A DNA stretch of 64,000 nucleotides from positions 1 through 64,000 of the forward strand of contig PQAS01000030.1 in the NCBI GenBank assembly GCA_003104905.1, in the 5' to 3' direction. Shown one piece after another: positions 27,645 through 36,710 of this stretch. Source of the stretch: Candidatus Methanoperedentaceae archaeon. Its GTDB lineage: Archaea > Halobacteriota > Methanosarcinia > Methanosarcinales > Methanoperedenaceae. Position 1 is the stretch's first letter, and every line of letters starts with the position of its first letter. Made by a program: the position numbers and the translations under genes. The notes under the pieces were generated by a model that made no database searches, was not told the DNA's origin, and saw only the letters and a program-made list of their open reading frames with translations.

Positions 27645-27924
27645 GACTATAAAACTTGGGGCAGGTGCCATCTTACCTACAAGCATGGATGCAGATGGGA
27701 CCCAGGCTGGATATGATATCCCCATGACGAGAGCTATATCAGATGCAGTAAGCATACCCGTGATCGCATCAGGTGGTGCAGGGACACTTGAACACCTCTA
27801 TGAAGCCATAGCGGATGGACATGCAAATGCGGTTTTAGTAGCATCCATTGCTCACTTTGGGAAATATTCTATTAAAGAAATGAAAGAATATATGGCAAAA
27901 AAAGGTTTACATGTGAAAATCTGA
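27640..27924 (+). pseudogene. C-terminal remnant of hisF (imidazole glycerol phosphate synthase cyclase)
   Basis: The encoded stretch of about 95 residues matches the last third of His[32 protein letters not shown], then a tail ending KKGLHVKI. The N-terminal two thirds, including the first catalytic aspartate and the ammonia-tunnel entrance, are missing. The open frame technically runs back to 27571, but that part overlaps dapF and is unlike HisF. The fragment begins at the dapF stop codon, which places the deletion junction there. A working hisF would have to exist elsewhere. Confidence 0.8.
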
Positions 27925-28059
27925 TGATTTCAAAGTCCCATAACATTTATATGCAGTGAATATATTGCATTCTCCGCTATTCCTTTCAATTTTTCTATTT
28001 AAATCGCAATATTTGAGTAAACTATATCTTATTTCAAGACGTAACAATGAAGTTTAAAT

Positions 28060-29331
28060 ATGACAGATGAGAAATTTTTGATAACAGAATTGGTATTGAC
28101 AGCGCATCTGTATAATGAGTCAGATAAGCTTACAGTAGATGACCTTCCCCAAAAAATCAGAAAGCATTACTGGGATGAAAAAGAAAATACCGTAAAGCGT
28201 CCAATATACGTCACTGAAGGCGATATCAAAACCATATATGGGATTGAAAACGTAAAAAAATGCACAAAAAAACTTCCTTTCCTTGAATTTGAAGATTTCG
28301 GCTCTCAAATAAAGCTCACAGTCTTTGACCTTGCAGTAAAGTGGATATCCAGGCATCCGGAAGCGGTTGATAACATAAATATGAATCCTGTACTTGCATC
28401 GTATTTTGAGAACTCTGATTCAATCTCCGTGAGCTATAAGAAGGCAATTGCTTCAAATTTACCCAAAGAAAGCGGCAGGGAATGGATAACGTCCCTGATC
28501 AAGGGTATTGAATCTGAAAAAGGTTCGGAGGATATGCTAAAACTTGCACATATTGTTGCCCCGGAGGATATAAAACAGAATATTTCAGACCTCGTTCTTA
28601 CAAAGGCCCAGGAAGAAGAAATCGAAAAAATGACAAAAGCGATAAAGTATCGCGATTACCTTAAGCGAATAGGTCTTCGGGAAATCGGGAAATTATTGTT
28701 CGTTGGCCCGCCTGGAACGGGGAAGACCTCTGTTGCCAGGGCTATTTCAGGACAGCTTAAAATCCCTATAGTAGAAGTAAAACTCTCCCAGATAGCTGAC
28801 CAGTATCTTGGAGAGACCGCAAAGAACATTGACAGGGTATTTGAACTTGCAAGGCGCCTCAGTCCGTGCATCCTCTTTATAGATGAATTCGATTTCGTAG
28901 CAAAAGCAAGGGCTACGGATGAGCACGCTGCATTAAAACGGGCGGTAAATACACTTCTTAAAGCCATCGATGAGATCAGCCTTGTAGAGCATGGGGTCCT
29001 GGTCATTGGAGCCACAAATCACCCAACCATACTTGACCATGCGGCATGGAGGCGGTTTGATGAGATCGTGGAGTTCACACTGCCGGATAAGGAAATGAGG
29101 AAAAAGATACTCGACATTATTTTGAAGAGCATTGAAGGAACCTTTGATACGGAAGAAATAGCAAAAATTTCAGAAGGATATTCCGGTTCGGACCTTCGCC
29201 TGATAGCAAGGGAAGCTGTACTTAATGCCCTTATTACGGAAAGAACCGTTCTTACACAGCAGGATCTACTTCGCGGAGTTACCGAGTTCAACAAGCGCAA
29301 CCAGCTAAAGAAGCTTGATGAAAGTGTTTGA
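28060..29331 (+). CDS. AAA+ ATPase (FtsH/proteasome-ATPase-like domain with novel N-terminal region)
   Basis: The C-terminal half is a classical AAA module: Walker A GPPGTGKTS (about 215-223), pore-loop region, Walker B ILFIDEFD, sensor-1 GATNHP, arginine finger region WRRFDE, and a helical lid GYSGSDLRLIAREA. The N-terminal 180 residues are not recognised and contain no membrane helix; they may be a substrate-binding domain. It lacks a protease domain, so it would act as a remodelling ATPase. It stands alone, upstream of the PhnP-like gene on the same strand with a 40-base gap. Confidence 0.88.
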   Translation: MTDEKFLITELVLTAHLYNESDKLTVDDLPQKIRKHYWDEKENTVKRPIYVTEGDIKTIYGIENVKKCTKKLPFLEFEDFGSQIKLTVFDLAVKWISRHPEAVDNINMNPVLASYFENSDSISVSYKKAIASNLPKESGREWITSLIKGIESEKGSEDMLKLAHIVAPEDIKQNISDLVLTKAQEEEIEKMTKAIKYRDYLKRIGLREIGKLLFVGPPGTGKTSVARAISGQLKIPIVEVKLSQIADQYLGETAKNIDRVFELARRLSPCILFIDEFDFVAKARATDEHAALKRAVNTLLKAIDEISLVEHGVLVIGATNHPTILDHAAWRRFDEIVEFTLPDKEMRKKILDIILKSIEGTFDTEEIAKISEGYSGSDLRLIAREAVLNALITERTVLTQQDLLRGVTEFNKRNQLKKLDESV

Positions 29332-29371
29332 ATTCATAATGTTGGATGCATGAAATGTTAAAGGGAGCTTT

Positions 29372-30112
29372 GTGAAAATAACACTCCTTGGAACCGGTGA
29401 TGCTGTGGGAACACCAAAAATAGGATGTTCCTGCAAGACCTGCCTTGATGCAATAGCGGGTGGCAAAAGCAGAAGACTTCGTTTTTCAGTCCTCTTAGAA
29501 TCGGAATGCGGCAAAGTACTAATTGACACAAGTCCGGACCTGCGCTGGCAGCTCTTGAAAAAAAGGATCAGCCATATCGACGCAGTGATCTGGACCCATG
29601 CCCACTATGACCATTATGCAGGTTTCGGGGATTTCCACCGTATACAGAATGGGGTCAACGTGTATGGTTTAAAGAATACATTGGATTATATATTGAACTA
29701 TCTTTCATTTATGGCTCCTGTGAGGCACGATGTAATCTTTTATGAGCCTTTTTCACTTATCGGTCTTGAGATAACATTACTGGAGGTCACTCATCCGCCT
29801 CTGGAAGAGTCTGCAGCCATCTTGATCACAGATGGTTCGGCAAAAGTCGTTATCACAGGTGACACATCCAGAAACATTCCGGAAAAAAGTCTGCAGATCA
29901 TGTCCAGACCTGACCTTCTGATCGCGGATGCCATAATCCCTCCGCGCGGGAATATTCCCAAACATATGAACTCAAAAGAAGCTATGGAACTTGGAAGAAC
30001 ATTGAATGCGAAAAATGTAGTACTTACTCATTTGAGCCATAATTTTCCTCCTCATGATGAATCAATTAAAGAGTGGCCTCTTGGGTACGATGGCATGGAA
30101 TTTGAATTCTAA
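29372..30112 (+). CDS. PhnP-like metallo-beta-lactamase fold phosphodiesterase
   Basis: The 246-residue hydrolase shows the metal motif THAHYDHYAG, an N-terminal Cys cluster CSCKTC typical of PhnP for a structural zinc, the later aspartate in ITGDTS and a final histidine in LTHLSHNF. PhnP cleaves cyclic ribose phosphates; relatives act on other phosphodiesters. The start is GTG 29372, supported by GGGAG about 6 bases upstream. No phosphonate genes are nearby, so the substrate is open. Confidence 0.88.
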   Translation: MKITLLGTGDAVGTPKIGCSCKTCLDAIAGGKSRRLRFSVLLESECGKVLIDTSPDLRWQLLKKRISHIDAVIWTHAHYDHYAGFGDFHRIQNGVNVYGLKNTLDYILNYLSFMAPVRHDVIFYEPFSLIGLEITLLEVTHPPLEESAAILITDGSAKVVITGDTSRNIPEKSLQIMSRPDLLIADAIIPPRGNIPKHMNSKEAMELGRTLNAKNVVLTHLSHNFPPHDESIKEWPLGYDGMEFEF

Positions 30113-30116
30113 TATT

Positions 30117-30248
30117 TCAAGATAATTGATTTTCAGATGTATGCTGCCTTTCGATATTTTCGCTTTGGGGGCCATATGACCTGCCATCTGTCTTGAGTAA
30201 ACGCATCCAAATTTCAAATCCAAGATCAACAAATTCATTTTTGATCAT
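30117..30248 (-). CDS. possible 43-residue small protein
   Basis: A short minus-strand frame fills the gap between the PhnP-like gene and the HyfB-like gene. It starts MIKNEFVDLGFEIWMRLL, with AGGAA about 9 bases upstream of the ATG. It is polar, has no membrane helix and no recognised motif. It could be translated from the same transcript as the HyfB-like gene. Support is weak. Confidence 0.3.
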   Translation of the reverse strand: MIKNEFVDLGFEIWMRLLKTDGRSYGPQSENIERQHTSENQLS

Positions 30249-30353
30249 AATCTATTTCCTATCCATTTTTTGAAAATGTTGTTCAAGTATATCAATTTTA
30301 TGAAAGGTTTCGGGACTACACAAAAAGTTTCATCCCATGTAGTAAAAAAAATC

Positions 30354-32387
30354 TCAGCCGCCGCTTCCCACATATATTAAAGAAATTACAAGAGTGATAA
30401 ATATGTAGAGCAGGTAAGTCTGGATATATCCTGTTTGTATTATCCTCATATATCTGGATAATACAATTACTACCTTTGCTACCGGATCATAAAGATACCT
30501 CTCAAATATTGGCTCTATCTCAGATCCAAATATCACTTTATCCTTAATAAAGGATGAATCCGAATAGGTTGTCTGTATCTCCCTCTGAGGTCTGAAGATA
30601 CCTACCATCCACATGCGGATCGGCTTTGAAAATGCTGTTGCCGTATATTCATTTCTTCCCGTGGAAACTGGCTGTCCGCATCCCCATGTTTCATATTTTA
30701 GGATTGGGGTCCGTTTCCATAACAGGTACATGATAATCGGAAGCGGCAATATCACAAATACCAGGAGGGCTATCAATGAGGTGGATACGGTTGCAGGAGA
30801 ATAGGAAAGAGATGGTGAAAGCGAAGCAATTGAAAGATCGAAATTTATCCTTGAAATAATATTTACACCCACAAGCTGCGCGGATATTGAGTCAATAATC
30901 TTGATGAAATAGAAAGGCATTACACCAAGGACAATGCACATAAGTGAAAGAATAAACATCCCGACCAACATTGGAACAGGCACTTCCTTCGAATGTTCCG
31001 CATGAGCGCTTCTTGGAAGGGCAAGGAAACTAATGCCGAACGCTTTTACGAAGCAGGCTGCTGCAAGAGCGCCTGTGAGAGCCAGTCCTGCGCCGCTAAA
31101 TAGTACTATAATCTTTGTAATATTATCCGAAAGGTTGATACTTAACAATTGGGCCTGGAAAGTCAGCCATTCACTGACAAATCCATTAAAAGGAGGAAGA
31201 GCGCAGATAGATATTGCTCCTATCAAGAAAAAGAGCGCCGTCCAGGGCATTCTCTTGATAAGTCCCCCATATTCTTCGATATTTCTTGTATGGGTAGAAT
31301 ATACAATGGAACCAGCCCCCAGGAAGAGCAGGGATTTAAATACTGCGTGGTTGATCGTGTGGTATAGGCCCGCTATCAATCCGAAAGCTGCAAGATCGGG
31401 ATGTCCTGAAGCCATAAAGATCATTGAAACACCGACTCCTATCAGGATAATTCCGATATTCTCAACGCTATGGTAGGCAAGAAGTCGTTTCAGATCATGT
31501 TCCATTAGGGCGTACATTACACCGATAAGCGCTGAAATTGAAGCTACTATCAGCACCAGAATACCCCACCAGGCAGTGCCTGCGCCCAGGAAATCAAAAA
31601 ATACACGGATGAGCATGAAAATAGCAGTCTTGATCATTACTCCCGACATGAGTGCGGATACATTGCCTGGGGCAGCAGGATGAGCGTATGGGAGCCAGAT
31701 ATGAAGTGGAACGATACCTGCCTTTGTGCCAAAACCGATAAGTGCGAAAAGGAAAATCATATCCTTAAGGTATGGAGGCATAGTTGAGGCGGCCAGGCGG
31801 AATGCTTCGAAATTAAAACTGCCTGTTGAACCTGCAAGGATAAGGAAGGAAAGAATAATGAAACCTGTGCCGGTGTGTGTCATCACAATATAGATAAAAC
31901 CGGCTTTTCTTGTCTCCTTTTTTTCATGCTCAAACATAACAAGCATATAGGAGATTATGGACATCAATTCCCAGACAATCAGGAACATGATGGCGTTATT
32001 GGCACTAACTACAAGGACCATTGAAAGTATGAAAATATTATACAGGGCTCCCAGGTATCCAATGTTTTTTTTCCCAAAATATTCGGTGGCATACCCTATT
32101 GAATATATCGAAACTGAAACTCCTGTTATTGATATTATAAGAATAAAAAATGCCGATAATTTATCAACAAAAAAGCCATAACTCAGGAGCTCTGAACCAT
32201 TTATCACGTAATCGAAGGTATTCCCGGATAGAACAGATATGGAAAAAATTATTCCCAGGCCCGATGCCACGGATGCGCTTATAAATGATACATACATGCA
32301 TACGCGATTTTTCTTATTGAATATCAGGGCCGATATAGCCCCGATCAAGTATACTGCAATACTTCCTAAGAATAAATAGGAGTTCAT
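30354..32387 (-). CDS. HyfB/NuoL-type proton-translocating membrane subunit, orphan
   Basis: The 677-residue polytopic protein belongs to the Mrp/complex I antiporter-like family and is closest in feel to hydrogenase-4 subunit B. Key charged residues are visible: Glu in FLIVWELMSIISY, Lys in IGFGTKAGIVPLHIWLPYAH, and the His-rich segment IAGLYHTINHAVFKSLLF. These form the proton path. ATG 32387 is the likely start, since the longer frame begins with TTG. No other Hyf, Nuo, Fpo or Ech subunits are next to it, which is unusual because this subunit works only in a complex. Confidence 0.88.
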   Translation of the reverse strand: MNSYLFLGSIAVYLIGAISALIFNKKNRVCMYVSFISASVASGLGIIFSISVLSGNTFDYVINGSELLSYGFFVDKLSAFFILIISITGVSVSIYSIGYATEYFGKKNIGYLGALYNIFILSMVLVVSANNAIMFLIVWELMSIISYMLVMFEHEKKETRKAGFIYIVMTHTGTGFIILSFLILAGSTGSFNFEAFRLAASTMPPYLKDMIFLFALIGFGTKAGIVPLHIWLPYAHPAAPGNVSALMSGVMIKTAIFMLIRVFFDFLGAGTAWWGILVLIVASISALIGVMYALMEHDLKRLLAYHSVENIGIILIGVGVSMIFMASGHPDLAAFGLIAGLYHTINHAVFKSLLFLGAGSIVYSTHTRNIEEYGGLIKRMPWTALFFLIGAISICALPPFNGFVSEWLTFQAQLLSINLSDNITKIIVLFSGAGLALTGALAAACFVKAFGISFLALPRSAHAEHSKEVPVPMLVGMFILSLMCIVLGVMPFYFIKIIDSISAQLVGVNIISRINFDLSIASLSPSLSYSPATVSTSLIALLVFVILPLPIIMYLLWKRTPILKYETWGCGQPVSTGRNEYTATAFSKPIRMWMVGIFRPQREIQTTYSDSSFIKDKVIFGSEIEPIFERYLYDPVAKVVIVLSRYMRIIQTGYIQTYLLYIFITLVISLIYVGSGG

Positions 32388-32523
32388 GTGAGAAACCAAT
32401 GTTAATTTGATATTCTTTACTTAAGACTTGCTGAAGTTTCCGGAAAAAATATATTGATTATTAATGATAAATCAAATTCATTTTTAATAAAACCTTATTT
32501 CACCTTAACTCATAATCAGACTC

Positions 32524-33441
32524 ATGCTTGCTGTAAAAGCCGATGGGATATATAAATACTACAAAAGTCCGGAAGGAAAAAAAGAGGTTCTGAAGAATGT
32601 TTCCATCAACATCGAACAGGGTGAGGTTTTTGGGATACTCGGCCCGAACGGTGCAGGCAAAACAACGCTCATATCCTTACTTTCAACGCTATCGATACCG
32701 GACTCCGGGAAAGTCGAAATTTTCGGAATAGATGCATTAAAAGAGCCGAATAGTGTAAAATGTATCGTAAATATCAGTAGCGGAAATCCTAATTTTCCCT
32801 GGAGCCTTACTGTTTATGAAAATCTCAAGTATTTTTCATTACTCTACGGTCTGGAGAACAGGGAAAAATCCATAAATAATGTCATTGGCATGCTGGAACT
32901 TGAACCATTCAGGAACACCCGCTTTGATTCGCTTTCAACCGGCACGAAGCAGCGCCTCTCCCTGGCCAAAGCCCTCCTTAATGAACCCCGGCTTCTTTTC
33001 CTTGATGAACCTACCGTCGGTCTTGATCCTGATATGGCGATCAAGATACGCAAATTGATAAAACAGATCCATGAAGAAAAAGGGATAACAATTGTCCTTA
33101 CAACCCACTATATGAAGGAAGCTGAACAGCTATGCGGACGGATTGCATTTATAAAGAAAGGTGAAATAATCGCTAATGCCGCACCTGCTGAACTTAAGAG
33201 ACAGATGAAACTGGGTGAGAAGATAATTATCGATTATGAAGGCAGGTTTGATATTTCTTCATTAAAGAATATCCCGCAAATACTTGATATCAAATCCGGA
33301 AATGAAAGAGTGATGATCATTGCAGAAAATATTGAGTCAATACTTAACGATGTCTTAAAGAAGTTCTGTGATGTCCATATCAAGAATATCGAGATTTCCC
33401 AGCCTGATCTTGAAGATGTTTTTCTGCAGCTTGCGCATTAA
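32524..33441 (+). CDS. ABC transporter ATP-binding protein (NatA/NosF type)
   Basis: The nucleotide-binding protein (305 residues) has Walker A GPNGAGKTT, a signature LSTGTKQRLSLAKALL, Walker B LLFLDEPTVGLDP and the switch histidine in LTTHYMKEAEQ. A C-terminal domain of about 80 residues follows, as in exporters of the NatA/CcmA/NosF group. No permease gene is adjacent. It lies just upstream of the oxidase gene on the same strand, so it could serve oxidase assembly (for example copper or haem handling), but that is only positional inference. Confidence 0.88.
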   Translation: MLAVKADGIYKYYKSPEGKKEVLKNVSINIEQGEVFGILGPNGAGKTTLISLLSTLSIPDSGKVEIFGIDALKEPNSVKCIVNISSGNPNFPWSLTVYENLKYFSLLYGLENREKSINNVIGMLELEPFRNTRFDSLSTGTKQRLSLAKALLNEPRLLFLDEPTVGLDPDMAIKIRKLIKQIHEEKGITIVLTTHYMKEAEQLCGRIAFIKKGEIIANAAPAELKRQMKLGEKIIIDYEGRFDISSLKNIPQILDIKSGNERVMIIAENIESILNDVLKKFCDVHIKNIEISQPDLEDVFLQLAH

Positions 33442-33596
33442 CATCAAAAGCTGGACCCGAATCTCCCATCAGGTACTCAAAGAACTGTTATTAAATACTG
33501 ATTTTTTTATCCTTTGTAATAATGTCATTGTAATCATGTAATCTCCGTAACGGTCAACTCAATCAGATAACTTTAATAACTACCAATTAAACAATT

Positions 33597-36245
33597 ATGA
33601 ATACCATGGAGTTCAAAGAACAAAGTTCGGCAAAGAATTTCCTATTATCCTCGATTTTCTGGCTGATACTATTTACGTCATTTGGTTTTATCATTGCCAT
33701 CAAATTTTTTGCTCCTGAATTCCTGGGGCAGTTATCATTTATCACTTTCGGCCGCGTGCGCCCCATGCATGTAAACGGTGTGACCCTGGGTTTTCTTTCC
33801 ACCGGACTTATCGGCATCGCATATTATATAATCCCCAGGTTATCGGGAACGAAACTGTATAGTGAAAAGCTGGGCAATCTCACTGTCATCTTGTGGAATG
33901 TTGCCATTGCTTCAGGTACAATCCTCCTTGCCCTGGGATATACGCAGGCAAGGGAATATGCGGAATATATCTGGATAATCGATGTCGCTATAATTATCAC
34001 GCTTTTATTGATCGGATATAATATTTTCAAAACAATCCAGAAAAGGACAGAGAGAAAACTGTATGCTTCCACATGGTATGTCATGGGCACATTCCTGTCA
34101 TTTCCCATAGTATATTTCATCGGAAATGTAATGTGGCATTCAGATACGGGTTCATTGCAGGGAGCCGTAGATGGTGTTTTCAACTGGTTCTATGGGCATA
34201 ATGTCCTGGGATTATGGTTTACGACGCTGGGAATCGCCGGATGGTATTATTTTATTCCCATCATGACCAGGCGTCCGCTTTACAGTCATCTCCTTTCGAT
34301 GATCGGATTTTTCTCTATCGTATTTGTCTATACAGGCGTTGGAGGACATCATCTTCTGCAGGCGCCGATCCCTGAATGGTTAAAGACCATAGCTATTGTG
34401 AATAGCGGGCTGATGATGATACCGGTTCTTGCTTTCATTACTAATATCCTTCTTACCATGCGCGGGAGATGGGACTGTTTTATAGAAAGTATTCCTCTTC
34501 GTTTTATCCTGATAGGCGCATTCTTATATTTCCTTGCATCGGCGCAGGGCACTTTCCAGGCATTCAGGGAAACTAACATGTACCTGCACTTTGGCCAGTG
34601 GGCTGTTGGACACGCCCATATTGCTCTCCTGGGAGGCTTCGGATTCCTTGTGATGGGTGCCATGTATTTCCTTGTCCCCAGGATCACCGGCAAGGAGATT
34701 TATTCAAACAGGCTTATGAGCTACCATTTCTGGTTCACCATACTTGGTTTCGTATTGTTCTTCTCGATCATGACCATTATGGGTCTTATCCAGAGTTCAG
34801 GATGGGGGCAAAATATCACAGTCGCCACCGTATTGCTCCAATTGAAGCCGTATTTCATAATAAGAGCGCTTGCCGGCGGAACAATAATTGCAGGCCAATA
34901 CATATTTTTTTATAATATCCTGATGACTTTTCAGGGATCGACAAAAACAGTTTCAGAGCCTTCCCTTGCACAACACAAGGTTCCAAGAAAATCCCGAAAG
35001 GTTCAGAAATACAGGGAAAGCGCACCATTATTTGCCATCGGGGCACTTGGCCTCTTCCTGACCATGTTTTTCATAACAGTCATACTTCCGTATCTTCTTA
35101 TGGATTATCCACCTTCGGATATCTCCCATCCCTATTCAGGAGAGCAGGCACGCGGGCGGGAGATTTACAAGAGCAATGGCTGCCTGTATTGTCATTCCCA
35201 GTTCGTGAGAACCCAGGATTGGGGTCTTGGTAGAACATCTCTGCCAGGGGATTATTTCTATGACCGCCCGCATCTTTTCGGAACAGAAAGGACCGGACCT
35301 GATCTTGCCCAGATAGGAGGACAAAGACCCCCTTTATGGGAAATAATGCATCACATGAATCCACGCTCAGTTAGCCCTGGCTCCATAATGCCTAATTTTT
35401 CATACCTCTCAGACCAGGATCTTCAGGATCTCAAAGCATATATCGATGGACTTGGGAACAGAAATCTTGAAACACAGGATTTCCAGCCGCTAGTTCCGGA
35501 ACTTTATTCCGGACGGGATAACATCTATAATGAAACCATCGCAAATGCTAATTCCAGTAACGAATCTATGGCCGAATATGCTGACCTGATATCAGCTGGA
35601 AAAATTCTTTTTTCCCAGCGCTGCCTGCCCTGCCATGGAGCATCCGGCATCGGCCAGGGACCTTATGCGCGGCATGTTAATCAACATCCTGCCAACCTGA
35701 ATGACAGGATCTCAAATTTTCCCGGTGTTGATTATAATTTATGGCGTGTCATGGAAGGAGTACCTGGAACGGCAATGCCCCCATGGAAACTTTCGCTTAC
35801 AGAAGATGCAATATGGAAAATAATTTCGTATGAAAAGACATTTGTTGACGGAGTGGTCAGGGTTATTCCCGGTGACTTTTCCGATGGTGAAGCAGAAGAT
35901 TTTGGCAGCAAGGGTATCAAATCACCCCTTGTTAAGGATGATATTAATTTTACCGAAGGTATGAAATTATTCAATCTCTACTGCGCACAGTGCCACGGCA
36001 TTGATGGGCAGGGTGACGGCCCTGCATCAATATATATTAATCCTGAACCGGCAAATCTGACAGAGACCAATGATGATTTCAAAACACAGGGGCAGTGGTT
36101 CTGGAAGGTGAGCGAAGGTGTGGAAACGACAAACATGCCGCCCTGGAAATATGTCCTGACGGATGATGACCGATGGAAAGCCATATATTATATCCAGAAG
36201 AATTTTTCAGAACCTGGCATTTTCGAAGCAAAATGGAGGTCTTGA
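33597..36245 (+). CDS. cbb3-type haem-copper oxidase: CcoN fused to CcoO-like and two extra cytochrome c domains
   Basis: Residues 1-455 form a CcoN-like catalytic subunit with low-spin and high-spin haem and CuB ligands: H58 (RPMHVNG), H201 (FYGHN), H251-H252, and H339/H341 (GHAH). Y245 lies six residues before the HH pair, matching the His-crosslinked tyrosine of true O2-reducing cbb3 enzymes and absent from NO reductases. Residues about 485-610 are a membrane-anchored CcoO-like domain with haem site CLYCHSQFVR (529-533) and a GSIMPNF methionine. Two more c-type domains follow, at CLPCH (676-680) and CAQCH (796-800), each with an MPPW axial methionine. ATG 33597 or 33606 is the start. Such a three-haem fusion replaces CcoO and the dihaem part of CcoP. 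Function as an O2 reductase is inferred from the residues. Confidence 0.92.
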   Translation: MNTMEFKEQSSAKNFLLSSIFWLILFTSFGFIIAIKFFAPEFLGQLSFITFGRVRPMHVNGVTLGFLSTGLIGIAYYIIPRLSGTKLYSEKLGNLTVILWNVAIASGTILLALGYTQAREYAEYIWIIDVAIIITLLLIGYNIFKTIQKRTERKLYASTWYVMGTFLSFPIVYFIGNVMWHSDTGSLQGAVDGVFNWFYGHNVLGLWFTTLGIAGWYYFIPIMTRRPLYSHLLSMIGFFSIVFVYTGVGGHHLLQAPIPEWLKTIAIVNSGLMMIPVLAFITNILLTMRGRWDCFIESIPLRFILIGAFLYFLASAQGTFQAFRETNMYLHFGQWAVGHAHIALLGGFGFLVMGAMYFLVPRITGKEIYSNRLMSYHFWFTILGFVLFFSIMTIMGLIQSSGWGQNITVATVLLQLKPYFIIRALAGGTIIAGQYIFFYNILMTFQGSTKTVSEPSLAQHKVPRKSRKVQKYRESAPLFAIGALGLFLTMFFITVILPYLLMDYPPSDISHPYSGEQARGREIYKSNGCLYCHSQFVRTQDWGLGRTSLPGDYFYDRPHLFGTERTGPDLAQIGGQRPPLWEIMHHMNPRSVSPGSIMPNFSYLSDQDLQDLKAYIDGLGNRNLETQDFQPLVPELYSGRDNIYNETIANANSSNESMAEYADLISAGKILFSQRCLPCHGASGIGQGPYARHVNQHPANLNDRISNFPGVDYNLWRVMEGVPGTAMPPWKLSLTEDAIWKIISYEKTFVDGVVRVIPGDFSDGEAEDFGSKGIKSPLVKDDINFTEGMKLFNLYCAQCHGIDGQGDGPASIYINPEPANLTETNDDFKTQGQWFWKVSEGVETTNMPPWKYVLTDDDRWKAIYYIQKNFSEPGIFEAKWRS

Positions 36246-36246
36246 A

Positions 36247-36444
36247 ATGCTCGCTGACCATTTAATGACTGGAGAAGCGATGTCCATTAACACTGCCGAC
36301 AATTCAATAATACTTATCGCAAGCGTGATAATTCTTCTTATCTTTCCGGCAATTCTCTACTGGGGTTGGAGAAAGGGGCAGTTCAGGGATATCGAAGAGG
36401 CAAAATACAGGATGATCGAAATGGAGGAGGAAAATGGTAGTTGA
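36247..36444 (+). CDS. CcoS-like cbb3 oxidase maturation protein
   Basis: The 65-residue protein has one membrane helix followed by GWRKGQFRDIEEAKYRMIEM, close to the CcoS pattern W-x-x-x-x-G-Q-F-x-D-x-E. In bacteria CcoS is needed to load haem and copper into the cbb3 catalytic subunit. Start ATG 36247 has GGAGG at 36235-36239 with 7-base spacing, one base after the oxidase stop. Longer upstream frame residues are excluded. CcoG, CcoH and CcoI are not seen in the window. Confidence 0.7.
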   Translation: MLADHLMTGEAMSINTADNSIILIASVIILLIFPAILYWGWRKGQFRDIEEAKYRMIEMEEENGS

Positions 36445-36688
36445 AATATCTCAAACACAGCTGCCTTCGCTTCTGCTGTTGACTGTGCTCCTTGGGGCAG
36501 TGGTTGTTGCGGTTTATTTGAGCTTAAAAAGCGGGGATAAATATTCGGTTGAGGATGCCGATCGTGATGCTATAAGCTTTGCAGATATAATCAGGGAAGC
36601 AGAAGGTCCGATGACAGCATTCCTTATAGCTGCATTTATCATTATAATTATCTGGGCAATTGCCTATCTTGTTCTATATCTTAAATGA
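36434..36688 (+). CDS. small two-helix protein resembling the N-terminal anchor of CcoP
   Basis: The 84 residues have two hydrophobic helices (about 10-30 and 60-83). The second segment, AFIIIIIWAIAYLVLYLK preceded by an acidic stretch and EGPM, resembles the CcoP/FixP N-terminal anchor, where a helix ending YLVLYP precedes the cytochrome domains. Here no cytochrome follows. It overlaps the CcoS-like gene by 11 bases, and its ATG is preceded by GGAGGAGG. The likely reading is a split CcoP whose haem domains were moved onto the oxidase chain. A generic small subunit (CcoQ-like) is the alternative. Confidence 0.55.
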   Translation: MVVEISQTQLPSLLLLTVLLGAVVVAVYLSLKSGDKYSVEDADRDAISFADIIREAEGPMTAFLIAAFIIIIIWAIAYLVLYLK

Positions 36689-36710
36689 AAAAAAGATTAA
36701 AAGAATAAAA

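Noticed and set aside
31033-31476. Plus-strand frame opposite the HyfB-like gene
   Set aside because: It is a shadow of a strong membrane-protein gene, with no signals of its own.
33597-35000. Reading the catalytic subunit as an NO reductase
   Set aside because: The tyrosine six residues before the HH pair is present and the NorB-type glutamate pattern near the CuB histidines is not seen, so an O2-reducing cbb3 type fits better.
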